IMG/VR virus record: IMGVR_UViG_3300042446_002147
Coordinates: 59,770 to 123,769 of that record
DNA length: 64,000 nucleotides
Strand: one strand, 5' to 3'
Origin: a virus
The position numbers and the translations under genes were made by a program. Position 1 is the first letter of the stretch; the number at the start of each line of letters is the position of its first letter. Positions 1 to 9,223 of the stretch are shown piece by piece. The notes under the pieces are model-generated. The model was not told where the DNA came from and searched no databases. It saw nothing but the letters and a program-made list of their open reading frames with translations.

Positions 1-1
1 T

Positions 2-1843
2 GATATAAAAAACATACACAAAGGAGCAAGTAAACCACAAAGAATGGGTACTTTATCGATAGATTGTTTAGAATCTATTGATATGAGAATGTTTGCTCTT
101 TCCGAACTTTACAGAAAAGCTATTTATGATTATAAATATCAAAGATCAATGCTTCCTGAGAATCTTAGAAAGTTTAGAATGTGGCTGGTTATAACGGAGA
201 TTAGAAATATACAATTAAGTTATGGAATTGGTGATGTGCTAAACCCTTTCTCTATACCTTCGGTTGCAAAAGCTGCTAATGCTTTAGATAGTTTTAATTC
301 ACAGACGGGATTTTTGGATAAAATATCCGGACTTAATCAAAAAAGTACAAACACAGAAAAAGCTCCTCCAGAAAATAATGCCTTAGGAACCGACGAGTTA
401 GGGCCATATGCTTTTATTTATCAATTTGATCAATGTGAATTTGATTTTGATGATAGCTATCCATCATATTCCTCTATAGATAATAAAGGAGGTTCAGCAG
501 TGACTAGTAAATTTAAAATACATGTCGGCAGGGTTAAGGATTATAAAATACAATTCAATCAATTAGCCGATATTATCGGGAAAAACGATAATGTAAAACA
601 AATGGTTATTAATGACACCTGGGGATCTTTAGGTAGTAGTTATAGAGATTATGATTATGTAGGAACTCAAGGGATATCAGATCTTGTTATGGACGAAAAT
701 GATCCTGCTGGGTTTTTTAAAGAGATGGCTTCCAATTTTATAACTAATACTGTTGCAGATCTTAAGAATATAGGTGTTTCTAAATTAGAAAATGCTTTAC
801 TAGGTAACATTTACGGATTAGGTGGATTAAATATAGCGTCAGCAGGAAGGAGTGCTTTTTCTGTAGCTAACACATTTAATGATCTTAAGAATAATGGAAT
901 ACCTGATCCCAGAAAAGATAATTCACCTCAAGGACAAGGTCTAGGAGGACCAGGGCAAAGACAATATCCCACTATCAACGAAGATGCTTATACCGGAACT
1001 TCATCACAAAATAACGAAAATTTAGGAAATGTTTTAGGTGGTAGTACTAATCCTCCTGGTACATTATCTGGTGATGTTTATCCGAATGTTCCTGGTACAG
1101 ATTTAGGTGGACCGGATAGGCAATATCCTTCAAATGATTCGGATGAGTATAATAATGTACCTGGGGCAGATTCGGGTGTACCCGGAAGAGTTTACCCGGT
1201 TCCTTCTGGAGATACATACCCCACTGTTCCTGGTACAGATTTAGGAGTACCTGATAGGCAATACACAACAAATGATTCGGATGAGTATAATAATGTACCA
1301 GGCACAGATTCGGGTGTTCCTGAAAGGGTTTACCCAATTCCTTCTGGAGATACATATCCCACTGTTCCTGGTGCAGATTTAGGAGTACCCGATAGGCAAT
1401 ATTCACAAGCAGGAGGGGACGAGTATTCTAATGTCCCTGGCAGCGATTTGGGTGTGATAGGTAGGGTTTATGATGAACCAGTCGGTGATGTGTATCCTAG
1501 CGTACCTGGATCGGATCTAGGAGCACCTGATAGACAATATTCACAAGCAGGAGGTAACGAATACCCGGAGCCCGAAATAGGAGTTGCTCCTAATTTTACT
1601 AAAGTATACCCAGATGCGGATAATAAATACCCTAAAGTAAATGACAGGGAATATAAAGATTCAATTAAAGAATTTAATGATAGTATGGGTGATGTTTATA
1701 AAAATGTACCAGGACCTGATTTAGGAGGCAAAGGAAGAAATTATGAATCTATTAGGACGGATGAATATAAAGATATTCCCGCGCAGCCTCAAATTAATTT
1801 AGGAAGGACTTATACTAAATCTAATAATTCCGAAAACTCCTAA
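2..1843 (+). CDS. Tail-tube/baseplate-tube-like protein with tandem repeats, 5' partial
   Basis: The reading frame is open to the left edge of the window, so the gene probably starts outside it; the first ATG in frame is at 44. The N-terminal ~230 residues have a compact aromatic pattern (FRMWLVITEIRNI, then YAFIYQFDQCEFDFDD, then SKFKIHVGRVKDYKIQFN) that reminds me of tail tube or tube-cap proteins of T4-type phages; this is pattern recognition, not a proven homology. From about residue 340 the protein is a low-complexity array of ~20-residue units with the core DxYxxVPGxDLGxPxRxY. It lies directly upstream of the gp5-like spike gene, which fits a baseplate hub or tube role. Function is uncertain, but a virion structural protein is likely. 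Confidence 0.45.
   Translation, partial: DIKNIHKGASKPQRMGTLSIDCLESIDMRMFALSELYRKAIYDYKYQRSMLPENLRKFRMWLVITEIRNIQLSYGIGDVLNPFSIPSVAKAANALDSFNSQTGFLDKISGLNQKSTNTEKAPPENNALGTDELGPYAFIYQFDQCEFDFDDSYPSYSSIDNKGGSAVTSKFKIHVGRVKDYKIQFNQLADIIGKNDNVKQMVINDTWGSLGSSYRDYDYVGTQGISDLVMDENDPAGFFKEMASNFITNTVADLKNIGVSKLENALLGNIYGLGGLNIASAGRSAFSVANTFNDLKNNGIPDPRKDNSPQGQGLGGPGQRQYPTINEDAYTGTSSQNNENLGNVLGGSTNPPGTLSGDVYPNVPGTDLGGPDRQYPSNDSDEYNNVPGADSGVPGRVYPVPSGDTYPTVPGTDLGVPDRQYTTNDSDEYNNVPGTDSGVPERVYPIPSGDTYPTVPGADLGVPDRQYSQAGGDEYSNVPGSDLGVIGRVYDEPVGDVYPSVPGSDLGAPDRQYSQAGGNEYPEPEIGVAPNFTKVYPDADNKYPKVNDREYKDSIKEFNDSMGDVYKNVPGPDLGGKGRNYESIRTDEYKDIPAQPQINLGRTYTKSNNSENS
1069..1815 (+). repeat. In-frame tandem repeat array (about 60-bp units)
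   Basis: The DNA encodes degenerate tandem copies of a ~20-residue unit with the core VPGxDLGxPxRxY preceded by GDxYP or DEYxN. Two alternating half-units form a ~120-bp higher-order period, for example the near-identical stretches around 1140-1260 and 1260-1380. Units drift toward the 3' end, where the spacing becomes irregular. The repeats stay in frame with the host gene, so they are coding repeats and not an intergenic element. Confidence 0.8.
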
Positions 1844-1865
1844 TCAAAATTAACTATAATTTTAT

Positions 1866-2804
1866 ATGAGCTTAGTTAATAGAGAAAAATTAGAAAGACC
1901 AAATACGGAGATAACCCATTATTTAGGTGTTGTGGTTGATAATAAAGATCCAGAATTTAGAGGAAGAGCAAAGATACGTGTTTTTGGACTATTTGATCAA
2001 ATAGAAGATGCGGATCTACCTTGGTCACATCAAAGATTTGAGATGAGCTACGGATTAGGCGGAGGATCTGGTAGAATATCTGTTCCTAAGTTAGGTTCAG
2101 TAGTTCATGTGCAATTTAATAATGGTAACTATTATAGCCCAGAATATAAAGCAGTACAGGAATTATCACCAGATTTAATAGATGAGATAAGAGTTAGTTA
2201 TGATGGTGCTCATTCTCTTATATACGATGGTATAGAAAGATTAAAAATGTACTATACTGTAGAGAAAGGTCTTGTAATAGATTTAAAAGATTCTAAAATT
2301 ATAATAAGGAATGACAATTCTATACTAATAACTCACGCAGATGATACTTCTTCAATAGAATTAAAAGGTGGTAAAATAACTAAATATGCAGATCAAGAGA
2401 TAGAGAATACTGCGGTTACTAGAATTAAACATTCTTCCGAAGAGGTTTGGATGGATGGTAAAACAACTAATCTTGGGCACTCTCCTGTTTTTTCTGCTGT
2501 ATGTGCAGAACCTCTTTGGGACTTCTTAAAAAAATTAGCTATATCAGTTGACAGTAAAATGCCAGCTACTCCTGGTGTTAATTCAACACTAGCATCTAGC
2601 TTTGAACAATTAGCAACAAGCCAAACAGTAAGGGTTACTAGAGAAAATACACCAGATCTTCCTACTACGCCAGCACAGAATAATACTCCTGTATCATTAC
2701 CTAATACTGGACCTACTGGAATATTAGGAATTACTGGATTGACCGGACCTAATGGAATAACTGGACCAAATGGAATAAACCTTACAGGAGCTACGGGAGG
2801 ATAA
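1866..2804 (+). CDS. gp5-like baseplate spike/hub OB-fold protein
   Basis: Residues ~15-115 match the OB-fold N-terminal domain of T4 gp5-type baseplate spike proteins: a start such as HYLGVVVDNKDPEFRGRAKI followed by LPWSHQRFEMSYG and then GSVVHVQFNNGNYYSPEY. The middle (~120-210) looks like beta-rich prism sequence (IDLKDSKIIIRNDNS, then SIELKGGKITKYA). There is no lysozyme domain, unlike T4 gp5, so cell-wall cleavage would need another protein. The last ~35 residues are collagen-like Gly-X-Y triplets (TGPTG, TGPNG). The stop is one base before the next ATG at 2806, so the two genes are probably co-translated. The spike would sit at the tip of the tail tube. Confidence 0.75.
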   Translation: MSLVNREKLERPNTEITHYLGVVVDNKDPEFRGRAKIRVFGLFDQIEDADLPWSHQRFEMSYGLGGGSGRISVPKLGSVVHVQFNNGNYYSPEYKAVQELSPDLIDEIRVSYDGAHSLIYDGIERLKMYYTVEKGLVIDLKDSKIIIRNDNSILITHADDTSSIELKGGKITKYADQEIENTAVTRIKHSSEEVWMDGKTTNLGHSPVFSAVCAEPLWDFLKKLAISVDSKMPATPGVNSTLASSFEQLATSQTVRVTRENTPDLPTTPAQNNTPVSLPNTGPTGILGITGLTGPNGITGPNGINLTGATGG

Positions 2805-2805
2805 T

Positions 2806-5800
2806 ATGGCAAGTATAGAAAAAAGAATAGATAAGCTCCTTAGTAAGGATTTTACAACAGTTAGCTCTGATGAAATAATCAATATAATAACTGACGGGAA
2901 AGTATCAAATTTACCTTATGATGATTTACAATCAGAAGAGGGATTTAATAAAGAACTTGAAAAAAATCAGAAAGAGGTAGAGAATATATTAGCAAGCTTA
3001 GAACCACAGAAGCCTCCTATTTCTATGAAAATGATAGAGAAATTGGCTTGTAATTATGAAGGTGATGATTTGTACAGTGTTATATTACTCGAATCTTTAA
3101 AAAAAGAAAAACCAAAATTATATAAAGAATTAATATCTTCTGCCGAATTTAAAAATAATTCTGCAATAACAGAGAAAGATCTTGGAGTAACTGTAACTAA
3201 TACTAAATCTTTTAAATACCAATATAAAATACCTTCTTCAGGTATTATTAAATTTCTTGAGGCAAAAAATCCTGATTTTTTAGAAATTGCTAATGAGAAA
3301 ATTTTTGATAATATGGACCCTTTATTGCTAGGTAAACCTTCTAATTCAGGAGCTAGAAAGAAAAGAGAAATGAATGTGCTTGGATTTAAAATTCCTTTGG
3401 AATTTATAATGTCTGGTAAAAAAGTAGTACATGTTAAAATAGGAAGTGAAAAACAAACTAAAAAGGAAGCTTTAGATAAGATTAATAGCGTACTAGATAA
3501 ACAATATAAGAATTCAAAGCCTTGTGATTTTGAAGGTCTTGGTGAAAATATTAGATCAGAAAGATCTGAAAGATTAGATGATTATGATTCAAATTTCTTT
3601 CCTGATGGTGATGACCCTATATTAGATGATGATTGTTTACCGGGTGTTCCTGAAGATCCTATTACAGGAGATCCTATAGTAACAGTGGATACATTTAACA
3701 ACTTAACTGAAGATTTTTGTGATCCTCCTGAATACGATTTTTCAGATGCTAATGGAGATGAATTAGATCCAGTAGGTAATCAAGTTGATGTGGATGCAAT
3801 AGATGCTTGTATAGATTCAGCATTAAAAAAATCCAAAAAGATTGAAGACGATAGCAAACTATTAGCTAGATGGAATCTTATTGAAAGAAGTTTAGAAGAA
3901 ATATTTTATCACTACGAAATAATATATGAGTATCAAAAGGCATTATCAGAAAACTGGAGAAATAGAATTCCTGTAAATTCAGGAGGTGATCCTAGTAATC
4001 TTGATCTTGCAATTAGTATATTAACATATAATGATAGCATAAAAGAAATTGATAAAGAGATCACTGATCAGAAACAAAAAAATGATACGGACAAGAAAAA
4101 TTTCATTCAAGAGAACGAAATATTTACTGAGGATATTTTTCTTTTAAGTGGACTTGACACCGAATTAAATACGATAGAATTAACTAATCTATTTAACTAT
4201 CAAATAGAAGCTAATAAATCACCTATACGTTATGATTCAACAACACAATCATGGCCAGTTTCTGAAGGTGTTAGTGATTTTCAAAAAAATGTAGAGTCAA
4301 TAAGAGTTATATTAATAGAGAAAGGATTTATATCTAATTTAATAAATGATAGGGATCAGAAGGTTTCTTTAAGAGATGCTGACCTTGCCACTTTAAAAAA
4401 TAGACTAGGTGTAAATGTAACATATAATGATCTTGAGAGTGGATTCACGTCTGGCAGTTCAACAACAGACGATACAGCTGAAAGGGTTTTTAAAAGTGCT
4501 TTGGTTAATGGAATATCTGTTAATACTTATGATTCTTATGGATATGAATTTTTAGAAAAATTAAAAGAATTCTCTGTGAGATTTAAAAAAGTAGAATTTA
4601 ATAACAGCTTAGGAGAATTACAATTTGAGCTTTCTTTTATGACAGATTATGGACGACCGCTTCCGTATGAGATAGTAGAAAAACCAGCACCTATATCTTT
4701 TAAAAATAAAGTGACTAAGCCTATGAGCAAAGTTTCTGAGCCTGATATAAAGAAAATAAAAATTGGTAACGAATATGCAGGTAATGGGGGATTATTAGCT
4801 AATACATCTCCTTCTTATTTAAAAAGCTATAAATTCATAAAAATAAATAACATTAAAACAGTAGAACCTGATATTGCTAATTTTTATGATTTCATTGAGA
4901 CTATCATAAAAAAAGATGATAGCAAATCAGCAATAATTAAAAAAATAGTTGATGATAGAGGTATTTTATACGGGCAACTTATAGAAAAATCTGCTTCTCC
5001 TTGGTTATTTTTTACAGCTGGAGAAAGAGGAGATAACGATTCTAGAGATCCTGCAAAAACTAGACCTTCCAGTTTTACTAAAGACGGTGATCCAAATAAA
5101 ACTTTTACTGATTTTTGGGGAAAATTTAAAGATAAATGGGACAGTAAATACAAGGAGAATAAAACAAGATATATTGATCCTGCAATGGTAGAATTAAAAA
5201 ATGAAGCCAGAAAAGCAGGTGAAGGCTTGGGTAAGACATTGCCGACTAGTGATGCTATAGGAGTTAGGATATTCGAAAACTATTTCGATGTTAAACAAAA
5301 ATACGAGCAAATTCAGGACATTATATTATATGTAGCACAAAAAAGAGCTGAGATAGAAGGATCTTTAAGTCCGGAGAATTTGAGTAAATCTTTCTCTGAT
5401 GTTAAATGCTCAGGAGGAGATGGACAAGGAAATGGAGATGATCCAGAAAACTGCCCACCTAAATGTTGTGGACCTGCTGGTACGGATTTTAATTCTGAAA
5501 ATTATTTAACTTCTGCAGGACCAAGTTCAGATTGCCCTACGATGTATCAAAAATGCTGGTGGAAGCAATTCTGTAAAGATTTAACAAAAGTCGGCTTGCT
5601 TCCTTATCCTAACGGATTACCTCCTATTGAAGATCCTAAGTATTTCTTGGCAGCTGGTCCTAGTGTTAGATTGGGATTGAAATATTGGCCTGTAGGATAT
5701 TTACCTCCTGCATTTATTCCTATACCTTTTGCTAATCCAATAGACGGACTTCCTTATATAAGAATTCCGTTACCTATGATATGGACAACCATACCGCCTA

Positions 5801-7887
5801 TACTTATTCCTTTGCCATTTAATTTAGGTATAATTGTTATATTCATTCCCCTAATAGGTGGATTTATGCCTACACCTCTAGTTTATATAAAGGAATTTAT
5901 TTTTGGTAACTCTTTATTTCTTACCGGAATAAGAGGACCTAGATTTATACCAAGAAAATCTGATCCACAAATAAAAGATTCGTTAGAAAAAATTAAACAA
6001 GCTCTTAGCTTTGGTATACCTGACAAGTTAATTCCTTTGCCTGGATTTGGATTAGATAATTTGGATTCAGCTACTAGGGTTTTAGGAGATATACAAGGAA
6101 ATTTAACTAAGATTTTTGATAGTGTGCCTCCTCCCGGTAATATACAGGCTTTAAGAGATTTACAAGGAATGGAGAGGGGTTTAAAAGAAGCAATTAGAGA
6201 AAAAAAGAGAGATTATGATAAAAAATATGCTCTTATAGATCTTCCTGCTCCTAATTTTGAAGAAGACAATGAAAAATTAAAAGGATTAATTAAGGAAAGA
6301 AAGAATGTACTTAAAAAAGTAATTAATGAATATATTGATAAAGGTATACCTAATCCTAAATCTATTTATTTTCCTAAGGACAAGGATAAATTAAAGATAG
6401 ACATTCCAGGTATTATTAAGTCTTTAAGAATATTAAAAGAGATGCGAGCAAGTTTTATACCTACTCATTGCTCAGATTATATAAATTTTAAAGATGAAAT
6501 GAGGGAGATCTTAAAGTTAATGAAGATAATTTGTCCCCCAAAATATTTCTTAGAAAATCAAGAAGTTTCCAATGTTAATAAGATATTTCTTAGAATAGAA
6601 AAAGACCCTAGATTAATGAACGAGGATGAGTTTTCTGAGCTAGTTAAAGAAATAAAAGGTGTCTCCTTAATTATTACTAATATAATATTAAGAGGTAATA
6701 AATTTTCAGTAATTAAAAAAATGAGAAAGGGTGCTTTCTCTATAATAGATGACTGTGGTTATCAGGGAAATTTTTTATTCCCTCCTATAAAAATAACAAA
6801 TTCTGCACCTAAGGCATTAAAGTTCATAAATGTAAAAAACCCAATAATAGAAGCTATTTACCTTAGACTAATGGAAGGAATGTCAAAGACTCAATATAAA
6901 CCTGAGGACTTTGCAAAATATGTAAGGTACAATGGGGAAACTCCTTTATTAGTTATAAGGGTTAAGGATCTTAAAAAACTAGTAGCTAAAAAGCTAGGAT
7001 TAAGTAAAAGAGGACCTTTTGATGTGGAAAGACCCTTAGATAAAGAAGAACCGCTAATTTCTAAATTCCCACACCCGGAAGGACCTTTATGTTGTTTGGA
7101 ATCTTTAAATGGCGGATTTGGTAATGCTGTTGCTGCATTTGAACTTCCCACAGTATTCCCCCTTAAACAAGATCAGATTTCACAGACTCCTGGATTAGGG
7201 GGAATGATTCAGGTAACCATACCAGGTAAGGTGATTAAATCATTTATGAAAGAATCAATAATTAAATTAATGGATAATGGTCTATTGGAAAAAATGATAC
7301 CCGAAATAAATGATCCTCTATCTCCTAAATTTATAAATATGGATCCTTCTGATATTCAGAAGATAACTAGGAATATGGTTAGAGATTTATTTAATCCAGA
7401 TTCCCCTGATATACCTAAATTTTTAAATGTTATTAAAGCACCGCCATTTCCTTTGGCAAGACCTACTGACATGGTAGAACAAGCATTAATAGGTTTAGGT
7501 GCACCCCCTGCTGCTAGAATAGTTTTTAATAATTTTTGGAAGTATTATAAATCTTTACCTAAAACTCCTTTGGGTGATATAATAACGCTTCCTGCAATAG
7601 AGTTATCTGCTAGTATATTAAATAAAATTCCTTGGCCTTTAACAGTACTTATTGGAAGAAGTGTAGTGAATTTACTAAATCCAATAGTTATGTCTGACGA
7701 TCATCCAGTATGGAGAAGAATGAGTCTTAAAAATGTTTATTATGTTATTTACTTGGATGAATTTTTAAGAAGCGCTGCTGATGTATCTGGGCTATTTAAG
7801 TTCTTTTTAGGATCAGCGGATCCAGTATACCCTATACCAGAATTTCCATCAGAGCTTAAAAAAGCATTAAACATAAAAAAATATTAA
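2806..7887 (+). CDS. Very large virion structural protein (1693 aa) with Pro-rich hydrophobic segment
   Basis: I do not recognise the family. The N-terminal third is charged and helical. Around residues 340-480 a coiled-coil-like stretch is visible. Residues ~868-925 form a Cys-rich patch with CPPKCC and CWWKQFC. Residues ~930-1045 are an unusual proline-rich hydrophobic belt (for example FIPIPFANPIDGLPYIRIPL and then ILIPLPFNLGIIVIFIPL) in an otherwise hydrophilic protein. The gene follows the gp5-like spike by one base and is followed by a 56-base gap before the S1-domain gene. Position suggests a baseplate hub, tail tip or tape-measure-like role. The hydrophobic belt could contact or cross the host membrane, but that is inference. 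Confidence 0.6.
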   Translation: MASIEKRIDKLLSKDFTTVSSDEIINIITDGKVSNLPYDDLQSEEGFNKELEKNQKEVENILASLEPQKPPISMKMIEKLACNYEGDDLYSVILLESLKKEKPKLYKELISSAEFKNNSAITEKDLGVTVTNTKSFKYQYKIPSSGIIKFLEAKNPDFLEIANEKIFDNMDPLLLGKPSNSGARKKREMNVLGFKIPLEFIMSGKKVVHVKIGSEKQTKKEALDKINSVLDKQYKNSKPCDFEGLGENIRSERSERLDDYDSNFFPDGDDPILDDDCLPGVPEDPITGDPIVTVDTFNNLTEDFCDPPEYDFSDANGDELDPVGNQVDVDAIDACIDSALKKSKKIEDDSKLLARWNLIERSLEEIFYHYEIIYEYQKALSENWRNRIPVNSGGDPSNLDLAISILTYNDSIKEIDKEITDQKQKNDTDKKNFIQENEIFTEDIFLLSGLDTELNTIELTNLFNYQIEANKSPIRYDSTTQSWPVSEGVSDFQKNVESIRVILIEKGFISNLINDRDQKVSLRDADLATLKNRLGVNVTYNDLESGFTSGSSTTDDTAERVFKSALVNGISVNTYDSYGYEFLEKLKEFSVRFKKVEFNNSLGELQFELSFMTDYGRPLPYEIVEKPAPISFKNKVTKPMSKVSEPDIKKIKIGNEYAGNGGLLANTSPSYLKSYKFIKINNIKTVEPDIANFYDFIETIIKKDDSKSAIIKKIVDDRGILYGQLIEKSASPWLFFTAGERGDNDSRDPAKTRPSSFTKDGDPNKTFTDFWGKFKDKWDSKYKENKTRYIDPAMVELKNEARKAGEGLGKTLPTSDAIGVRIFENYFDVKQKYEQIQDIILYVAQKRAEIEGSLSPENLSKSFSDVKCSGGDGQGNGDDPENCPPKCCGPAGTDFNSENYLTSAGPSSDCPTMYQKCWWKQFCKDLTKVGLLPYPNGLPPIEDPKYFLAAGPSVRLGLKYWPVGYLPPAFIPIPFANPIDGLPYIRIPLPMIWTTIPPILIPLPFNLGIIVIFIPLIGGFMPTPLVYIKEFIFGNSLFLTGIRGPRFIPRKSDPQIKDSLEKIKQALSFGIPDKLIPLPGFGLDNLDSATRVLGDIQGNLTKIFDSVPPPGNIQALRDLQGMERGLKEAIREKKRDYDKKYALIDLPAPNFEEDNEKLKGLIKERKNVLKKVINEYIDKGIPNPKSIYFPKDKDKLKIDIPGIIKSLRILKEMRASFIPTHCSDYINFKDEMREILKLMKIICPPKYFLENQEVSNVNKIFLRIEKDPRLMNEDEFSELVKEIKGVSLIITNIILRGNKFSVIKKMRKGAFSIIDDCGYQGNFLFPPIKITNSAPKALKFINVKNPIIEAIYLRLMEGMSKTQYKPEDFAKYVRYNGETPLLVIRVKDLKKLVAKKLGLSKRGPFDVERPLDKEEPLISKFPHPEGPLCCLESLNGGFGNAVAAFELPTVFPLKQDQISQTPGLGGMIQVTIPGKVIKSFMKESIIKLMDNGLLEKMIPEINDPLSPKFINMDPSDIQKITRNMVRDLFNPDSPDIPKFLNVIKAPPFPLARPTDMVEQALIGLGAPPAARIVFNNFWKYYKSLPKTPLGDIITLPAIELSASILNKIPWPLTVLIGRSVVNLLNPIVMSDDHPVWRRMSLKNVYYVIYLDEFLRSAADVSGLFKFFLGSADPVYPIPEFPSELKKALNIKKY

Positions 7888-7943
7888 AAACTTGGAAATT
7901 TTATCTACTCTTAATACTAAAATAAATACAAACTCTAAATAAA

Positions 7944-9053
7944 ATGAAAAATAAAAATTTTAGCTGCTTTGAATATGAAGCAAATGAAAGAGAAAGATTG
8001 AAAAATCTTTATTCTGAAACTTTCCCTGAGACAGACACAAAGATGTCAGGTAAAGATTTACAAGAAAATACTTCTGAAAGAATTGTAGTTACTGGATATG
8101 ATAGCGAAAAAGGAGTAGCATTAGGCGAAACTGCATTCGGACAAACAATTATAATCGATACAAAGAAGGAAGAAAAGCATATGAGAAAGCTTGGGTATCC
8201 TGCTATAGAAATTATACCAGGACAGGTTCTTGATGTTGTTATTCACAAAGATGCCTCGGGATCATTCAACGGATCTGTTTCAGCAGGATATGAGAAAGCT
8301 TTAAAAATAGAATTGCATAGATCTATTAGAGAAGAAGACTGCGCATTTAAAGTGAAGGTTAAAAATGTTTGTAATGGAGGATTTATAGTTGATCTTTCAG
8401 GTATTGAATGCTTCTTACCTGGTAGTTTAGCTGCTGCTAATAGAATCATGAACTTTGCTGATTATGTTGGAAAAGATCTCACTGTTATGATAGAGATATA
8501 CGATCAAAAGAGAGATATTTTTGTTGTATCGTTTAAAAAATATCTTAAAAAGATTATTAATTCTGAAGTGAAAAATCTTTCATTCTCTAAAAAATATGAA
8601 GGTAAAGTTACAGGAGCTTCTGGAAATAATATTTTTGTTGAATGGGAAGAAATCTATACAGGTATTATTTCAATTGACGAAAACAACAGAACAAAATTAG
8701 AAGCTTTACAAACAGGGGATTTAGTTGAATTTTATGTTGTAGATATTAAAAATCCCCAAAGAATAGGTCTTTCTATTTTAGAACCTAATGATAAGTTAAA
8801 GAATATTCAAAATTTAAAAGATACCTCATCTCAAGTTTTAGGCGAAAATACTGAATTAAAAACTTACAAAGCAGAGATTACTAAATTAAAGACATTTGGT
8901 GTGTTCGTTAAAATCGAGAATGGTCTATCCGGACTTATCGAAAAAGAAAAATTGGTAAAAGATATTAAAGACTACGAAGTTGGTCAATCTGTTAATTGTT
9001 CAATATCGAGTGTAGATACAGCTACTCTTAAAATACAATTGACCGAGGTTTAA
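7944..9053 (+). CDS. Multi-S1-domain RNA-binding protein (ribosomal protein S1-like)
   Basis: At least three S1/OB repeats can be seen: residues ~133-199 (FKVKVKNVCNGGFIVDLSGIECFLPGS), ~216-279 (YEGKVTGASGNNIFVEWEEIYTGII) and ~307-368 (YKAEITKLKTFGVFVKIENGLSGLI). A more divergent OB-like segment lies at ~46-118. At 369 aa it is shorter than bacterial S1 (usually >500 aa). S1 domains bind single-stranded RNA, and in bacteria S1 brings mRNA to the 30S subunit. The gene is flanked by a 56-base AT-rich gap and a strong terminator, so it may be its own transcription unit. A role in directing host ribosomes to phage mRNA is inference; an RNA-binding role is well supported. Confidence 0.75.
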   Translation: MKNKNFSCFEYEANERERLKNLYSETFPETDTKMSGKDLQENTSERIVVTGYDSEKGVALGETAFGQTIIIDTKKEEKHMRKLGYPAIEIIPGQVLDVVIHKDASGSFNGSVSAGYEKALKIELHRSIREEDCAFKVKVKNVCNGGFIVDLSGIECFLPGSLAAANRIMNFADYVGKDLTVMIEIYDQKRDIFVVSFKKYLKKIINSEVKNLSFSKKYEGKVTGASGNNIFVEWEEIYTGIISIDENNRTKLEALQTGDLVEFYVVDIKNPQRIGLSILEPNDKLKNIQNLKDTSSQVLGENTELKTYKAEITKLKTFGVFVKIENGLSGLIEKEKLVKDIKDYEVGQSVNCSISSVDTATLKIQLTEV

Positions 9054-9081
9054 TATTAATATTTAATAATATTTTTGAATT

Positions 9082-9114
9082 AGAGTTTTACTTATAAGTA
9101 AAACTCTTTTTTTT
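9082..9114 (+). terminator. Rho-independent terminator after the S1-domain gene
   Basis: A perfect 12-bp stem (AGAGTTTTACTT pairing with AAGTAAAACTCT) with a two-base centre is followed by a run of eight or nine T. It lies 28 bases after the S1-domain stop codon and is the clearest intrinsic terminator in the window. Confidence 0.85.
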
Positions 9115-9210
9115 GTGATTATCTAGAGGTAATTTATTATCGTTTTTAATTGATAATACAAATAAGAAATAAAGATATAAAAAGCTAAAAGGGTTTATCT
9201 TTTCTTTTAC

Positions 9211-9220
9211 GAATATATAG
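9211..9220 (+). promoter_or_regulatory. GAATATATAG promoter-like element
   Basis: One of the recurrent GATATATA-type elements that precede transcription-unit starts in this window. It lies downstream of the terminator at 9082-9114, as expected for the start of a new unit. It is only 3 bases from the ATG at 9224, so if it is a -10 box the transcript would be leaderless or start inside the gene. The spacing lowers confidence. Confidence 0.35.
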
Positions 9221-9223
9221 TAT

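Noticed and set aside
1047-1406. Minus-strand open frame across the repeat region
   Set aside because: It mirrors the coding repeats of the plus-strand gene and has no support of its own. The same holds for the minus-strand frame at 2393-2812 over the collagen-like tail.
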